Notes under the pieces: generated by a model | Told to the model about the DNA's origin: nothing | Seen by the model: the letters and a program-made list of their open reading frames with translations, nothing else | Database searches by the model: none | Source of the DNA: Thermopolyspora sp044507605 | Lineage (GTDB): Bacteria; Actinomycetota; Actinomycetes; Streptosporangiales; Streptosporangiaceae | NCBI GenBank assembly: GCA_044507605.1 | Contig: JBIQJI010000005.1 | Location: 62,001 to 126,000 of the forward strand | Reading direction: 5' to 3' | DNA: 64,000 nt | In this document: in pieces, positions 41,197 to 50,174 of the stretch | Layout: each line of letters starts with the position of its first letter | How positions within the stretch are numbered: position 1 is the first letter of the stretch | Made by a program: the position numbers and the translations under genes

Positions 41197-42462
41197 ATGG
41201 CGGCGAAACCGGGCACGATGATGCCACCCCTGCGTCCCATAGAGGTCCTCGACCCCGTGCTCACCCCGCGCGACGTCCTCATCGTGGCCGACGACGTCAC
41301 CGGCGCGGCGGAGGCCGCCGCGGCCATGACCTCGTGGTCGCCGACGTCCTGCGAGCTGCGGCTCGGCCCGGTCGAGGCGACCGGCCACGACACCACCGCG
41401 CTCGTCATCGACACCGACTCGCGCTACCTGGCCATCGAACAGGCCCGCGAACGCCTGCGCCAGGCGCTCGCCGCGCGCCCCTCGGCCGCCCTGGTGCTGA
41501 AAAAGGCCGACAGCCTGCTGCGCGGCGAAATCGCCGACGAGATCGCCGAGCTGCGCCGGGCCGGCCGCCAGGTCATCGCGTCGTTCGCGCTGCCGTCGCT
41601 CGGCCGCACCGTCGTCGGCGGTGTCGTGCGCCTGCACGGCGTGCCGCTGCACGAGACCGACGCCTGGGCGCTCGAACGCGCCCGCCCGCCCCACTCGGTG
41701 ACCGCCGTCGTCAACGACCCGCCCGGCCGGATCGTGCCGCTGGCGCTGGTGCGGTCCGGCCACCTGGCCGAGGAGCTGAACGTCATCCTCGCCAACGGCA
41801 TCACGCCCATCTGCGACGCCGAAGACCAGACCGACCTCGACCGGATCGTCGCCGCGGCCCTGACGCTGCGGCCCCGCCACCGGCTCGCCCTCGTCGGCAC
41901 CGGCGCCCTCGCCCGCGCCCTCGGCCGCCGCCTGCGGCCCACGGCCGCCGACGTCACCCCGGCCCCCGAGCTCGGCCGCGCCGGCGTGCTGGTCGTCGTC
42001 GGCACCGGCTCGCCCGGCGCCGCCGAGCAGGTGCGGAGGCTGACGGCGGCGGGCGCGCGTTGGGTCGAGCTGCGGCCCGAAGACCTGGCCGGCCCGGCCG
42101 CCCTGCGCGAAACCACCACGCGCGTCTGGCGTGCCCTCGGCGGCGACGTCGCGGTTGTCAGCCTGTCGCGCCGGGCCGCATGGGGGCGTACGTCGGTCGC
42201 GGACCTCGCCGCCGCGCTGCCGCAGGCCGTGGGCCGTGACGGCGCCCACCTCGTGCTCACCGGCGGCGAAACCGCCCGCCGCGTCCTCGACGCGCTGCGG
42301 ATCAGGACGCTGCGCCCCATCACCGAACTGGCCGAGGGCACCGTGCTGAGCCTCGCCCCCGGGGGCACGGCCGTGGTGACGCGCCCTGGTAGTTTCGGCT
42401 CGGCCGACAGCCTCGTCGACATCGTCGCCGCCCTCCGCGAGGGCATGAGGGAGGGCGAATGA
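41197..42462 (+). CDS. Four-carbon acid sugar kinase family protein (DUF1537), copy 2
   Basis: 421 residues. VLIVADDVTGAAEAAAAM replaces the usual ADDxTGA start, VLKKADSLLRGEIADEI the DSxLRG substrate loop, and GAHLVLTGGETARRVLDAL the C-terminal ATP-site glycines. It is shorter than copy 1, with no long linker. Paired by a 4-base overlap with a PdxA-like gene it fits the D-threonate/D-erythronate kinase (DtnK/DenK) role: phosphorylation at O4 followed by oxidative decarboxylation by PdxA2. The start is ATG at 41197; GTG one codon earlier and ATG at 41218 are alternatives, as no strong ribosome site decides. Confidence 0.87.
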   Translation: MAAKPGTMMPPLRPIEVLDPVLTPRDVLIVADDVTGAAEAAAAMTSWSPTSCELRLGPVEATGHDTTALVIDTDSRYLAIEQARERLRQALAARPSAALVLKKADSLLRGEIADEIAELRRAGRQVIASFALPSLGRTVVGGVVRLHGVPLHETDAWALERARPPHSVTAVVNDPPGRIVPLALVRSGHLAEELNVILANGITPICDAEDQTDLDRIVAAALTLRPRHRLALVGTGALARALGRRLRPTAADVTPAPELGRAGVLVVVGTGSPGAAEQVRRLTAAGARWVELRPEDLAGPAALRETTTRVWRALGGDVAVVSLSRRAAWGRTSVADLAAALPQAVGRDGAHLVLTGGETARRVLDALRIRTLRPITELAEGTVLSLAPGGTAVVTRPGSFGSADSLVDIVAALREGMREGE

Positions 42463-43460
42463 CCACACCACCGCGACTGCCGCTGATCGCCGTGACCATG
42501 GGCGACGGCGCCGGCGTCGGGCCCGAGGTCTGCGTGGCCGGCTGCCTCGACGACAGTGTGCTGGCGGTCTGCCGGCCCCTCCTGATCGGCGACGCCGCCC
42601 GGCTGCGCGCGGCCGCCCGCATCGTGGGCCGCCGCGCCGAGATCGTCCCCGTCGGCTCGCCCGGCGAGGCGGTCTTCGCGCCGGGCCGGATCAACGTCAT
42701 CGACCTCGGCCTGCTGCCGCCCGACCTGCCCTGGGGCCGGGTGGCGGCCGTGGCGGGCGACGCGGCCTACCACTACGTGCGGGTCGCCGCCGAACTCGCC
42801 ATGTCGGGCGCCGTCCAGGCCATCTGCACCGCCCCGCTCAACAAGGAGGCGCTGCACCTCGGCGGCCACGTCTTCCCCGGCCACACCGAACTGCTCGCCC
42901 ACCTCACCGGCACCGACGAGGTGTCGATGATGCTCACGACACCCCGGCTGCGCGTCATCCACGTCACCACCCACATCGGCCTCCTCGACGCCGTCGCCCG
43001 CATCGAGCCCGGCCTGGTCGAGCGGACCATCCGCCGCGGCTGGACCGCGCTGCGCCGCGCCGGCCTCGCCGCCCCCCGCATCGGCGTCTGCTCGATCAAC
43101 CCCCACGCCGGCGAGCACGGCCTGTTCGGCCGCGGCGAGGAAGAGGAGAAGATCGTCCCCGCGATCACGCGCGTCCGGCAGGACGGCATCGACGCGCGGG
43201 GACCACTGGCGGCCGACACGGCGTTCTTCCTCGCCTCCCGCGGCGACTACGACCTCATCGTCGCCATGTACCACGATCAGGGGCACGCCCCGGTCAAGGT
43301 GCTCGGCATCCAGGCCGGCACCAACGTCACCGTCGGCCTGCCCGTGATCCGCACCTCCGTCGACCATGGCACCGCCTTCGACATCGCCGGCACCGGCAAG
43401 GCCGACCCCCAGAGCATGGTCGTCGCCCTGCGCCAGGCCGCCGAGCTGTCAGAGCACTGA
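42459..43460 (+). CDS. pdxA2: 4-phospho-D-threonate/D-erythronate dehydrogenase, PdxA2 type
   Basis: 333 residues of the PdxA family. It has LIAVTMGDGAGVGPEV, AICTAPLNKEALHLGGHVFPGHTELLAHLTGT, the metal His sites in MLTTPRLRVIHVTTHIG, GVCSINPHAGEHGLFGRGE and YHDQGHAPVKVLG. PdxA itself serves vitamin B6 synthesis. The PdxA2 branch found with DUF1537 kinases oxidises and decarboxylates 4-phospho-threonate or -erythronate to dihydroxyacetone phosphate. Overlap with the kinase gene (ATGA) and the missing B6 context support PdxA2. It ends the plus-strand operon. Confidence 0.9.
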   Translation: MTTPPRLPLIAVTMGDGAGVGPEVCVAGCLDDSVLAVCRPLLIGDAARLRAAARIVGRRAEIVPVGSPGEAVFAPGRINVIDLGLLPPDLPWGRVAAVAGDAAYHYVRVAAELAMSGAVQAICTAPLNKEALHLGGHVFPGHTELLAHLTGTDEVSMMLTTPRLRVIHVTTHIGLLDAVARIEPGLVERTIRRGWTALRRAGLAAPRIGVCSINPHAGEHGLFGRGEEEEKIVPAITRVRQDGIDARGPLAADTAFFLASRGDYDLIVAMYHDQGHAPVKVLGIQAGTNVTVGLPVIRTSVDHGTAFDIAGTGKADPQSMVVALRQAAELSEH

Positions 43461-43513
43461 CGACCCGCCGGGCGACACGACCCGCCGGCGCCGCGGGGCC
43501 GGCCGCGCCTGCG

Positions 43514-45148
43514 TCAGCCCTTGCCCCGCAGCCGGCGGTAGTGGCGGATGAGGGCGTTCGTCGACGAGTCGTGGGCGAGCTCAGGCTCCGCCTCGGCCTC
43601 CAGCTCGGGCGCGATCCGCCCCGCCAGCACCTTGCCGAGCTCGACACCCCACTGGTCGAAAGAGTCGATGCCCCACACGACGCCCTGGGTGAACACGATG
43701 TGCTCGTAGAGCGCGATGAGGGTGCCCAGCCGGTGCGGGGTGAGCCGCTCGGCGAGCAGCACGTTGGTCGGCCGGTCACCCTGCATCACGCGGTGCGGCA
43801 CCACCTCGGGCGCGGTGCCCTCGGCCCGCACCTCCTCCTCGGTGCGGCCGAACGCCAGAGCCTGCGCCTGCGCGAACACGTTCGCCGACAACAGGTCATG
43901 GTGGTTCCGCAACGGGTTGAGGTCCTGCGCGAAACCGATCAGGTCGACCGGGATGAGCCGCGTACCCTGGTGGATCAGCTGGTAGAAGCTGTGCTGGCCG
44001 TTGGTGCCCGGCTCGCCCCAGTAGATCGGGCCCGTGTCGTAGTCGACGGGGCGGCCGTCCCACGTCACATGCTTGCCGTTCGACTCCATGGTGAGCTGCT
44101 GCAGGTAGGCGGGGAAGCGCTTCAGATACTGCTCGTACGGCATGACGCCGATGCTCTGCACCCCGAAGAAGTTGACGTACCACACGGTGAGCATCGCCAT
44201 CAGGACCGGCAGATTGCCCTCCAGCGGGGTCGTCCGGAAATGCTCGTCCATCTCGTGGAAGCCGGCGAGCAGCTCCGCGAACCCCTCCGGGCCGATGGCG
44301 ATCATCGTGGACAGCCCGATGGCGGAGTCCATGGAGTAACGGCCGCCCACCCAGTCCCAGAAGCCGAACATGTTCCGCGGGTCGATGCCGAACTCGGCGA
44401 CGCGCCGGGCATCGGTCGAAACCGCGACGAAGTGCCGCGAGACGGCCTCCTCGTCGCCCAGCTCCGAGATCACCCAGTCGCGCGCCGACCGGGCGTTGGT
44501 GAGCGTCTCCAACGTCCCGAACGTCTTCGAGCAGATGATGAACAGCGTCTCGTCGGCCGCCAGGTCACGCGTCGCCTCGACCAGATCGGTCGAGTCGATG
44601 TTCGAGACGAACCGGAACGTCAGATCGCGGCGGCTGTAGTAGCGCAGCGCCTCGTACGCCATGACCGGCCCGAGATCGGAACCGCCGATGCCGACATTGA
44701 CGATGTTCTTGATCGGCTTGCCGGTGTGGCCCTTCCACTCGCCGGAACGGACCCGGCGCGCCAGATCCGCCATCCGGTCGAGCACCTCGTGCACATCGGC
44801 CACGACATCGCGGCCATCGACGGTGAGCGTGCTGCCCTTCGGCATCCGCAGAGCGACATGCAGCACCGGGCGATGCTCCGAGGTATTGATCGGCTCGCCC
44901 CGGAACATCATGTCCCTGCGTTGCTCCACCCCCGACTCCCGGGCGAGATCGAACAGCAGCCGCAGCGTCTCGTCGGTGACCAGATTCTTCGAATAGTCCA
45001 GATAGAGGCCGGTGGCCTCCAGGTGCAGGCGCTCACCACGCCCCGGGTCGCCGGCGAACAGGTCGCGCAGAGACCAGGCCCCGGCCTCGGCGCGGTGCTG
45101 CTCCAGAGCCTTCCACGACGCGCGGTCACGAAGCGGCACGGTCGACAT
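43514..45148 (-). CDS. pgi: Glucose-6-phosphate isomerase
   Basis: 544 residues, normal length. It interconverts glucose 6-phosphate and fructose 6-phosphate in the cytoplasm. Signatures are VGIGGSDLGPVMAYEAL, FIICSKTFGTLETLTNA, FGFWDWVGGRYSMDSAIG, IGVMPYEQYLKRFPAYLQQLTMESNGK and EPGTNGQHSFYQLIHQG, covering the phosphate-binding loop and catalytic Glu, His and Lys. ATG at 45148 lies 5 bases after ggagg; the GTG one codon upstream is too close to it. Together with the glucose-6-phosphate dehydrogenase at 48590 it suggests a local sugar-phosphate block, though they are separated by unrelated and decayed genes. Confidence 0.96.
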   Translation of the reverse strand: MSTVPLRDRASWKALEQHRAEAGAWSLRDLFAGDPGRGERLHLEATGLYLDYSKNLVTDETLRLLFDLARESGVEQRRDMMFRGEPINTSEHRPVLHVALRMPKGSTLTVDGRDVVADVHEVLDRMADLARRVRSGEWKGHTGKPIKNIVNVGIGGSDLGPVMAYEALRYYSRRDLTFRFVSNIDSTDLVEATRDLAADETLFIICSKTFGTLETLTNARSARDWVISELGDEEAVSRHFVAVSTDARRVAEFGIDPRNMFGFWDWVGGRYSMDSAIGLSTMIAIGPEGFAELLAGFHEMDEHFRTTPLEGNLPVLMAMLTVWYVNFFGVQSIGVMPYEQYLKRFPAYLQQLTMESNGKHVTWDGRPVDYDTGPIYWGEPGTNGQHSFYQLIHQGTRLIPVDLIGFAQDLNPLRNHHDLLSANVFAQAQALAFGRTEEEVRAEGTAPEVVPHRVMQGDRPTNVLLAERLTPHRLGTLIALYEHIVFTQGVVWGIDSFDQWGVELGKVLAGRIAPELEAEAEPELAHDSSTNALIRHYRRLRGKG

Positions 45149-45310
45149 CACATCCTCCGATCATCAAAGCGGACGGGCACCGGACGACTCTATGCGCGGT
45201 CGGCGCGCACGACGGGCCCGACCCGGCGATTCCCAACGAGAAACCGCCCCGGAGGTGGCGATGTGCGGCTTCAGCGATCTGTGCCGCACCCCATTGTCTA
45301 AGGTACGTAT

Positions 45311-45541
45311 GTGACTGCCATGCCCTCAGGCGACCACAGCCGCGGCCCAGCGAACCGAGCCGACATCCGCCGCCTCCTCGGCGACATCTCACCCGGCCGC
45401 TCGCAACCCCCATCCTGGTGCGACCACCCCAAGGCCGCCCGCCGCCGCACCCCCACCCTCGGCGGCCTGCTCTTCGGCCTCATCACAGCGGTCTCCGAAT
45501 CCGTACAGCAGAACGGCAAACCCCGCCGCCCCGGCACCTGA
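45311..45541 (+). CDS. Small hypothetical protein
   Basis: A possible 76-residue product from a GTG start, divergent from the isomerase gene. Composition is protein-like (GDISPGRSQPPSWCDHPKAARR, LGGLLFGLITAVSESVQQNG) with one hydrophobic stretch, but I recognise no family. The ribosome site (aaggtacgtat) is moderate. It might be a false call in GC-rich DNA; conservation in related genomes would decide. Confidence 0.35.
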   Translation: MTAMPSGDHSRGPANRADIRRLLGDISPGRSQPPSWCDHPKAARRRTPTLGGLLFGLITAVSESVQQNGKPRRPGT

Positions 45542-45848
45542 CCCGCACCGCCACGCATCACGAGACCACCGGCGGCCAGGTCCGCCGACAGACCATGCGG
45601 GCCGTCGGAACCCGCGGGCCGTCAGAGCGGGCGGGGCCGTTCGGCGGTGTCAGAGCCGGCGGAGGCCGTTCGAGTCACGGGCCGTCAGTAGCGTCAGAGC
45701 CGGTGGGGTGTCAGAGCCGGCGAGGACCGTTAGAGCCGGTGAGGCCCTCAGTGGGTCAGGGCCGGTGGCGACCGTCAGTGGTGTCAAAGCCGGCGGAGGC
45801 CGTTCGAGCCGCGGCAGAGCCTCAGTGGCGCCAGAGCCGGCGGGGCCG
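45542..45848. repeat. degenerate GC-rich repeats
   Basis: From about 45608 the block (g)tcagagccgg(c/t)g(g/a)g recurs at irregular 15-50-base spacing. The longest pair is at about 45650-45692 and 45784-45829 (both containing agccggcggaggccgttcgag). No gene is recognised in this stretch. The repeats stop just at the end of the next minus-strand gene. Confidence 0.6.
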
Positions 45849-46877
45849 TCAGTGGCGATGGTGGTTGTCGGGCTGAGCCGGGTCGCCGGGGTGCTCCAAG
45901 CCCGGCACCAGGCGGAGGCGGCGGGCGCGGGTGCGATCGAGCCAGCGGACGAAGGCCAGGCGGCGTGCCGCGTCGACGACATAGCGGCTGGGAGACCGCT
46001 CGGACACCGGGCCGTCCACCCGGTTGATCCCGTCGCCCGGCCCGGAGGAGGGCCGGGAAGCGGAGCGGACGTCGACAAGAGCGGCGGTGAAACCATCGAC
46101 GGTGACCGCCCTGCCGGGGCCCGCCGCCGCCAAAGCGGCCACGAGCCGCCCCGGCAAGGTGTGCGGGGCCGCGTCGAACTCGCCGTCCGGCGTGGACAGC
46201 CGCCACTCGGTGACGGGCGGCCGGGCCGTCGCCGCCGTGTAGGCCGCCACCTGTTCCCAAGGCACCGTCACATCGGCCGTGACCGCCTCGTACACCGCGC
46301 GCACGGCGGCGCTGCCCTCGAACGCGGCGGCGTTGATCGAGCCGAGCTCGACCGCCGCCCGCTGATCGAGACGCGCCGGCGGTGCAGTACGTACGTCCAG
46401 CCCGCGCTCGTCGGCCTCCGCCTCGCACAGCACCTCGGTGAGCACCACGTGGGCGACCCAGCGAACGAGCTGACGATCCTCGGCGGTTCCGGGCACCGGC
46501 AGCGCCGATGCCCGCGGCCCCGCCCGCAGGGCGGCGAGCCGACGATCGAGAACGTCCCGTGACAGCGGCCTGCCATCGAGCAGACCGAGCAGCGACTCGC
46601 ACCCACTCCCATGAACCCGCTCGTGTTCGCCCGCCCGCTCGTCGTTGAGCCGGTGTCCGTGGCCGGGCGGGTGTCCGTGATCGGGCCGGTGTCCGCGGTC
46701 GTGTTCCGGCCGGTGGTCGGGCCGGAGGCTCGGCAAGCGGCCCGGCCATGTGTCCGGCGCCGTTTCACCGGCCGAGAAGGCCGTGCGGCACGCGCTGCTG
46801 CTGCTCGTGCTGGTGCTGACGATCGGCCCGTTCCTGTGGCGGCTGTCGACGTCGCTGAAGAGCATCACCGAGGACAT
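45849..46877 (-). CDS. Conserved-looking hypothetical protein, start uncertain
   Basis: From about 46605 to the stop the frame is clearly protein-like: SLLGLLDGRPLSRDVLDRRLAALRAGP, TAEDRQLVRWVAHVVLTEVLCEAEA, a middle region with TEWRLSTPDGEFDAAP, and a C-terminal end rich in Arg/His (ARRLAFVRWLDRTRARRLRLVPGLEHPGD). The pattern recalls a foldase-like protein found beside sugar ABC transporter genes in actinomycetes, but I cannot name it. The 5' part is doubtful: no good start codon precedes the conserved region in frame, and the listed extension reads His/Asp/Arg-rich simple sequence antisense to a decayed permease gene. The N-terminus may itself be damaged. Confidence 0.5.
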   Translation of the reverse strand: MSSVMLFSDVDSRHRNGPIVSTSTSSSSACRTAFSAGETAPDTWPGRLPSLRPDHRPEHDRGHRPDHGHPPGHGHRLNDERAGEHERVHGSGCESLLGLLDGRPLSRDVLDRRLAALRAGPRASALPVPGTAEDRQLVRWVAHVVLTEVLCEAEADERGLDVRTAPPARLDQRAAVELGSINAAAFEGSAAVRAVYEAVTADVTVPWEQVAAYTAATARPPVTEWRLSTPDGEFDAAPHTLPGRLVAALAAAGPGRAVTVDGFTAALVDVRSASRPSSGPGDGINRVDGPVSERSPSRYVVDAARRLAFVRWLDRTRARRLRLVPGLEHPGDPAQPDNHHRH

Positions 46878-47290
46878 CTACACGCGGAGGCCGAGCTTCT
46901 TCCCCGCGAGTTCACGCTCGCCGACTACGGCGAGGTGGCGCACACGGTGCCGGTCCGGTCGTACGCCGCCCACTCGCTGATCGTGGCCGCGATGGTGGTG
47001 GGCGGCAACGTGGGTTGGCGCGACCCTGGCGGGATACGCCCTGGCCGAGCTGCGGTTCCGCGGCGTCAAAGCGGTGTTCGGGCTGTTCGTGGCCACGCTC
47101 GTGGTGCCGGCCGAGGTCACGATCATTTCCCGGTTCGTCATCGTGCGCGGCCTCGGCTTCGCCGATTCGCCGGTCGGCGTCGCCCTGCCGACGGCGATCG
47201 CGCCGCTGAACGTCCTGCTGATGCGCACGGCGTTCCGGTCGATCCCCGCCGACATCGACGCCGCCGCGATCATCGACGGCGGGCCGACGC
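46753..47290 (+). pseudogene. frameshifted, truncated carbohydrate ABC transporter permease
   Basis: Three frames in succession read as one sugar permease (MalG/CebG-type). Frame 1 at 46753-46910 has EKAVRHALLLLVLVLTIGPFLWRLSTSLKSITEDIYTRRPSFFP. Frame 2 at about 46905-47015 has EFTLADYGEVAHTVPVRSYAAHSLIVAAMVVGGNV. Frame 3 at about 47020-47285 has ATLAGYALAELRFRGVKAVFGLFVATLVVPAEVTIISRFVIVRGLGF, then NVLLMRTAFRSIPADIDAAAIIDGG. At least two frameshifts separate them. The gene ends abruptly at the EAA-loop DGG, about 90 residues before the normal C-terminus, where the oppositely oriented alditol oxidase gene begins to cover the DNA. No partner transport genes remain. Confidence 0.8.
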
Positions 47291-47298
47291 CGGCGCGA

Positions 47299-48561
47299 TC
47301 AAGGGGTGGCCGCGCCTCGGGAGGGGGCGAGGACGTCGCGGAGGAAGGAGTTGCCGAAGCGTCCGACGGGGTCGTGCCGGTGGGCGATGGCGGCGAAGTC
47401 GTCGAGGCGGGGGTAGGCCACGCGCAGCGCCTCCGCGTCCATGGTGAAGACCTTGCCCCAGTGCGGCCGTGGCGCGAACGGCGCGAGCGCCTTCTCCACC
47501 AGGGGCAGGACGGCGAGTACGTCGCCGGGGCGGCGCTGCCAGGTGAAGTGGAAGGCGACGCTCGCGCGGCCGTGGCTCGGGCTCAGCCAGGCGCGGTCGG
47601 GGGCGACGGTGCGAATCTCCGCCATGTGCAGCACGGGGGCGATGCGGTGCCCGATGCCGCGCAGCGCCTCGATGGCGTCCACGGCGGCGGCCGCCGGCAG
47701 CAGGTACTCCGACTGGATCTCGTCGCCGCGGCCCGGCTTGAAGGCGGCGTCGAAGTGGGGCAGCCGCTCGTGCCAGGGTCCGGGCCGCCGCAGCTGCTGG
47801 GTCACGTTGGTGGCGGGGGTGCCGGGGAGGGGATGCAGCGGCACCTGCGACTCCCGGCCGCCGAGATCGGCCGGGTCGAGGCCGGCGGGGTCGCCCGTCC
47901 GGTGTTTCGACCACAGCTGGGCGATGCGCGGCCCGGTGAACGTGGTGAAGACGCTGACGCTGTAGGCGCTGGAGACGAGGGCGTCCCAGTGCGCGGTCAC
48001 CGCCTCCCAGGGGATGCCCTCGTAGACGGCCTGCTCGACGGTGAAGGTCGGCACGGTGGCGAGCGTCAGGGAGGTGACGATTCCGAGCGCCCCGATGCCG
48101 ACGACCGACGCCTCGAATTCCGGATGGCCCGCCGTCAGCGTCTCCAGCCGGCCGTCGGCGCGCACGATGTCGAACGCCGTGACCGACGACGCCAGCGAGG
48201 GGTTGGCCGGGCCCGACCCGTGGGTGCCGGTCTGCACGGCCCCGGCCACGCTGATGTGGGGGAGGGAGGCGAGGTTGGGCAGGGCGCGGCCGGCCCGTTC
48301 GAGTTCGACGGCCAGCTCGGCGTACGTCGTGCCCGCGCCCACCCGCACCGTGCCGGCGTCGCGGTCGAGTTCGATGCCCGCCGCCAGGTCGCGGGTGTCG
48401 ATCAGCACGCCGGTCGTGTCGCCGCAGGAACTGAAGGAGTGCCGCGACCCCAGCGCCTTGACCTGGGGATGTGCCGTGACGACGCGGCTCAGCTCGTCGA
48501 CCGTGCGGGGCCGCACGATGTCCGCTGCCGAGTAGGTGAGGGTTTCGGCCCAATTCTGCAT
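47299..48561 (-). CDS. aldO: FAD-dependent alditol (xylitol/sorbitol) oxidase
   Basis: 420 residues of the VAO flavoprotein family. It oxidises the C1 hydroxyl of alditols with oxygen, giving aldose and hydrogen peroxide. It begins NWAETLTYSAADIVRPRTVDELSRVV, with KALGSRHSFSSCGDT (His for covalent FAD), PNLASLPHISVAGAVQTGTHGSG and VVGIGALGIVTSLTL in the FAD domain, and a C-terminal SPSHGRASVAFHFTWQ / HWGKVFTM substrate domain like that of Streptomyces AldO. There is no signal peptide. ATG at 48561 has no strong ribosome site. Its 3' end overlaps the point where the sugar-permease pseudogene is cut off, suggesting a rearrangement brought it here. Confidence 0.9.
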   Translation of the reverse strand: MQNWAETLTYSAADIVRPRTVDELSRVVTAHPQVKALGSRHSFSSCGDTTGVLIDTRDLAAGIELDRDAGTVRVGAGTTYAELAVELERAGRALPNLASLPHISVAGAVQTGTHGSGPANPSLASSVTAFDIVRADGRLETLTAGHPEFEASVVGIGALGIVTSLTLATVPTFTVEQAVYEGIPWEAVTAHWDALVSSAYSVSVFTTFTGPRIAQLWSKHRTGDPAGLDPADLGGRESQVPLHPLPGTPATNVTQQLRRPGPWHERLPHFDAAFKPGRGDEIQSEYLLPAAAAVDAIEALRGIGHRIAPVLHMAEIRTVAPDRAWLSPSHGRASVAFHFTWQRRPGDVLAVLPLVEKALAPFAPRPHWGKVFTMDAEALRVAYPRLDDFAAIAHRHDPVGRFGNSFLRDVLAPSRGAATP

Positions 48562-48589
48562 GTGGTCATTGTCCCGCCCTGCCGGCGGG

Positions 48590-49969
48590 TCACCGCGGCG
48601 GGAGCCACCCCTCGGGGGCGAGACGGTCGCTCTCGGCGGGCCCCCAGCCGCCGCGATCGTACGGAATGGGCGGGGCCTTGACGTCCAGGACGGGATCGAC
48701 GATGCGCCACGCCTCCTCCACCGTGTCCTGGCGGGCGAAGTGGCGTGCCTCGCCCGCGATCGCGTCGGTGAGGATCCGCTCGTAGGCGCTCTCGGCCCGG
48801 CCGGGCCCCGCCGTGAAGTCGACCGACAGCGCGACCGGCCGGATCGCCTCGGCCGCGCCGGGCTCCTTGGCGAACAGGTCGAACGTGACCGACGGATCGG
48901 GCTGCAGCCGGAACCGCACGACGTTCGACCTCGGACGGCCGGCGCCAGGCGACAGGAACAGCATGCGCGGCGGCCGCCGGAACCGCACCGCGACCTCCGT
49001 GGCGGTGACCGGGAGCGCCTTGCCGGTCCGGATCAGGAACGGCACATCGGCCCAGCGCCAGTTGTCGACCCACAGCCGCACCGCCGCGTAGGTCTCGGTG
49101 CCCGACTCGGCGCGGACGCCGGGGGTCTCGCGATACCCGGCGTACTGGCCGCGTACGACGTCGGCGGCGTCGATCGGCCGGATCGCGCGCAGCAGCCGGT
49201 GCTTCTCGTCGCGCTCGCTCTCGGCGCCGTCGTCGGAGGGCGGGTCCATGGCCAGGTAGGCGAGGACCTGGAGCAGATGGTTCTGCACGACGTCGCGGAT
49301 CGCGCCGACCGCGTCGTAGAACGATCCCCGGTCCGCGACGTCGAACGCCTCGGCCATCGTGATCTGCACGTCGGCGATGTGCGCGCGGTTCCACACGGGT
49401 TCCAGCAGGCTGTTGGCGAAGCGGAACATCATGAGGTTCTGCACCGGCTCCTTGCCGAGGAAGTGGTCGACGCGCAGCAGCCGCTGCTCCGGGAAGTACC
49501 GGTGCAGCTCGGCGGTGAGCCGCCGCGCCGACGCGAGGTCGTGGCCGAACGGCTTCTCCACCACGAGCCGCGACCGGGCGTTGAGGCCGGCGGCGCCGAG
49601 GCCCTCGGCGATCGGCCCGAACAGGGCGGGCGGCACGGCCAGGTAGTGGACGGCGAACGCCCTTTCGGGAAGGCGCCGCGCGATGTCGCCGTAGACGTCC
49701 GGGCCGGTCACGTCGCCGGCGACCGGGACCAGCCGGTCGGCGAGCGCGCCGAACACCTTCTCGTCGACCCGCCCGTACGCCGCCGTGACACTGTCGTGCA
49801 CGTGCGCGCGCAGCCGGTCGGCGTCGAGGCCGCCGCGGTCGACCCCGATGACGGGCAGATCGAGCGCGCCGCGCGCGGTGAGCCCGTACAGCGCCGGAAT
49901 GATCATCTTTTTGGCGAGGTCTCCGGCGATGCCGTACAGCACCAGGGCCTCTCCCCGCGGCGGGCTCAT
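48590..49969 (-). CDS. zwf: Glucose-6-phosphate 1-dehydrogenase
   Basis: 459 residues. It oxidises glucose 6-phosphate to 6-phosphogluconolactone with NADP(+), the entry step of the pentose phosphate route. ALVLYGIAGDLAKKMIIPALYGL is the nucleotide-binding start (IAGDLAKK in place of the usual ATGDLAKR). RVDHFLGKEPVQNLMMFRFAN is the active-site signature, with RLVVEKPFGHDL before it. ATG at 49969 (SPPRGEALVLYG) has ggaggggg upstream and is preferred over a longer version with a Gly-rich leader. It ends 28 bases before the alditol oxidase start, so both are probably cotranscribed. The altered GxxGxxAK motif leaves NADP versus NAD preference open. Confidence 0.93.
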   Translation of the reverse strand: MSPPRGEALVLYGIAGDLAKKMIIPALYGLTARGALDLPVIGVDRGGLDADRLRAHVHDSVTAAYGRVDEKVFGALADRLVPVAGDVTGPDVYGDIARRLPERAFAVHYLAVPPALFGPIAEGLGAAGLNARSRLVVEKPFGHDLASARRLTAELHRYFPEQRLLRVDHFLGKEPVQNLMMFRFANSLLEPVWNRAHIADVQITMAEAFDVADRGSFYDAVGAIRDVVQNHLLQVLAYLAMDPPSDDGAESERDEKHRLLRAIRPIDAADVVRGQYAGYRETPGVRAESGTETYAAVRLWVDNWRWADVPFLIRTGKALPVTATEVAVRFRRPPRMLFLSPGAGRPRSNVVRFRLQPDPSVTFDLFAKEPGAAEAIRPVALSVDFTAGPGRAESAYERILTDAIAGEARHFARQDTVEEAWRIVDPVLDVKAPPIPYDRGGWGPAESDRLAPEGWLPPR

Positions 49970-50174
49970 GCCGCCACCCCCTCCACCGGTCCCGCTCCGG
50001 ACCCCTCCGCCGATGCCATGGCCCGTGCTGCGGCATCGGCTGCGGACATGGAGACCCCCGTGTGTCACGAACTGCGCCCCGGAGCGCGTGCGGTGGGCGC
50101 CTATTCGGGGCCTGGACCTGCTGGAACAGGTTATTTCCCGGGTCCAAATTATGTCATGTCACACGCCACCTGCG

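Noticed and set aside
42459..43460. Vitamin B6 biosynthesis PdxA
   Set aside because: Coupling to a DUF1537 kinase and the absence of other B6 genes fit the acid-sugar PdxA2 branch better.
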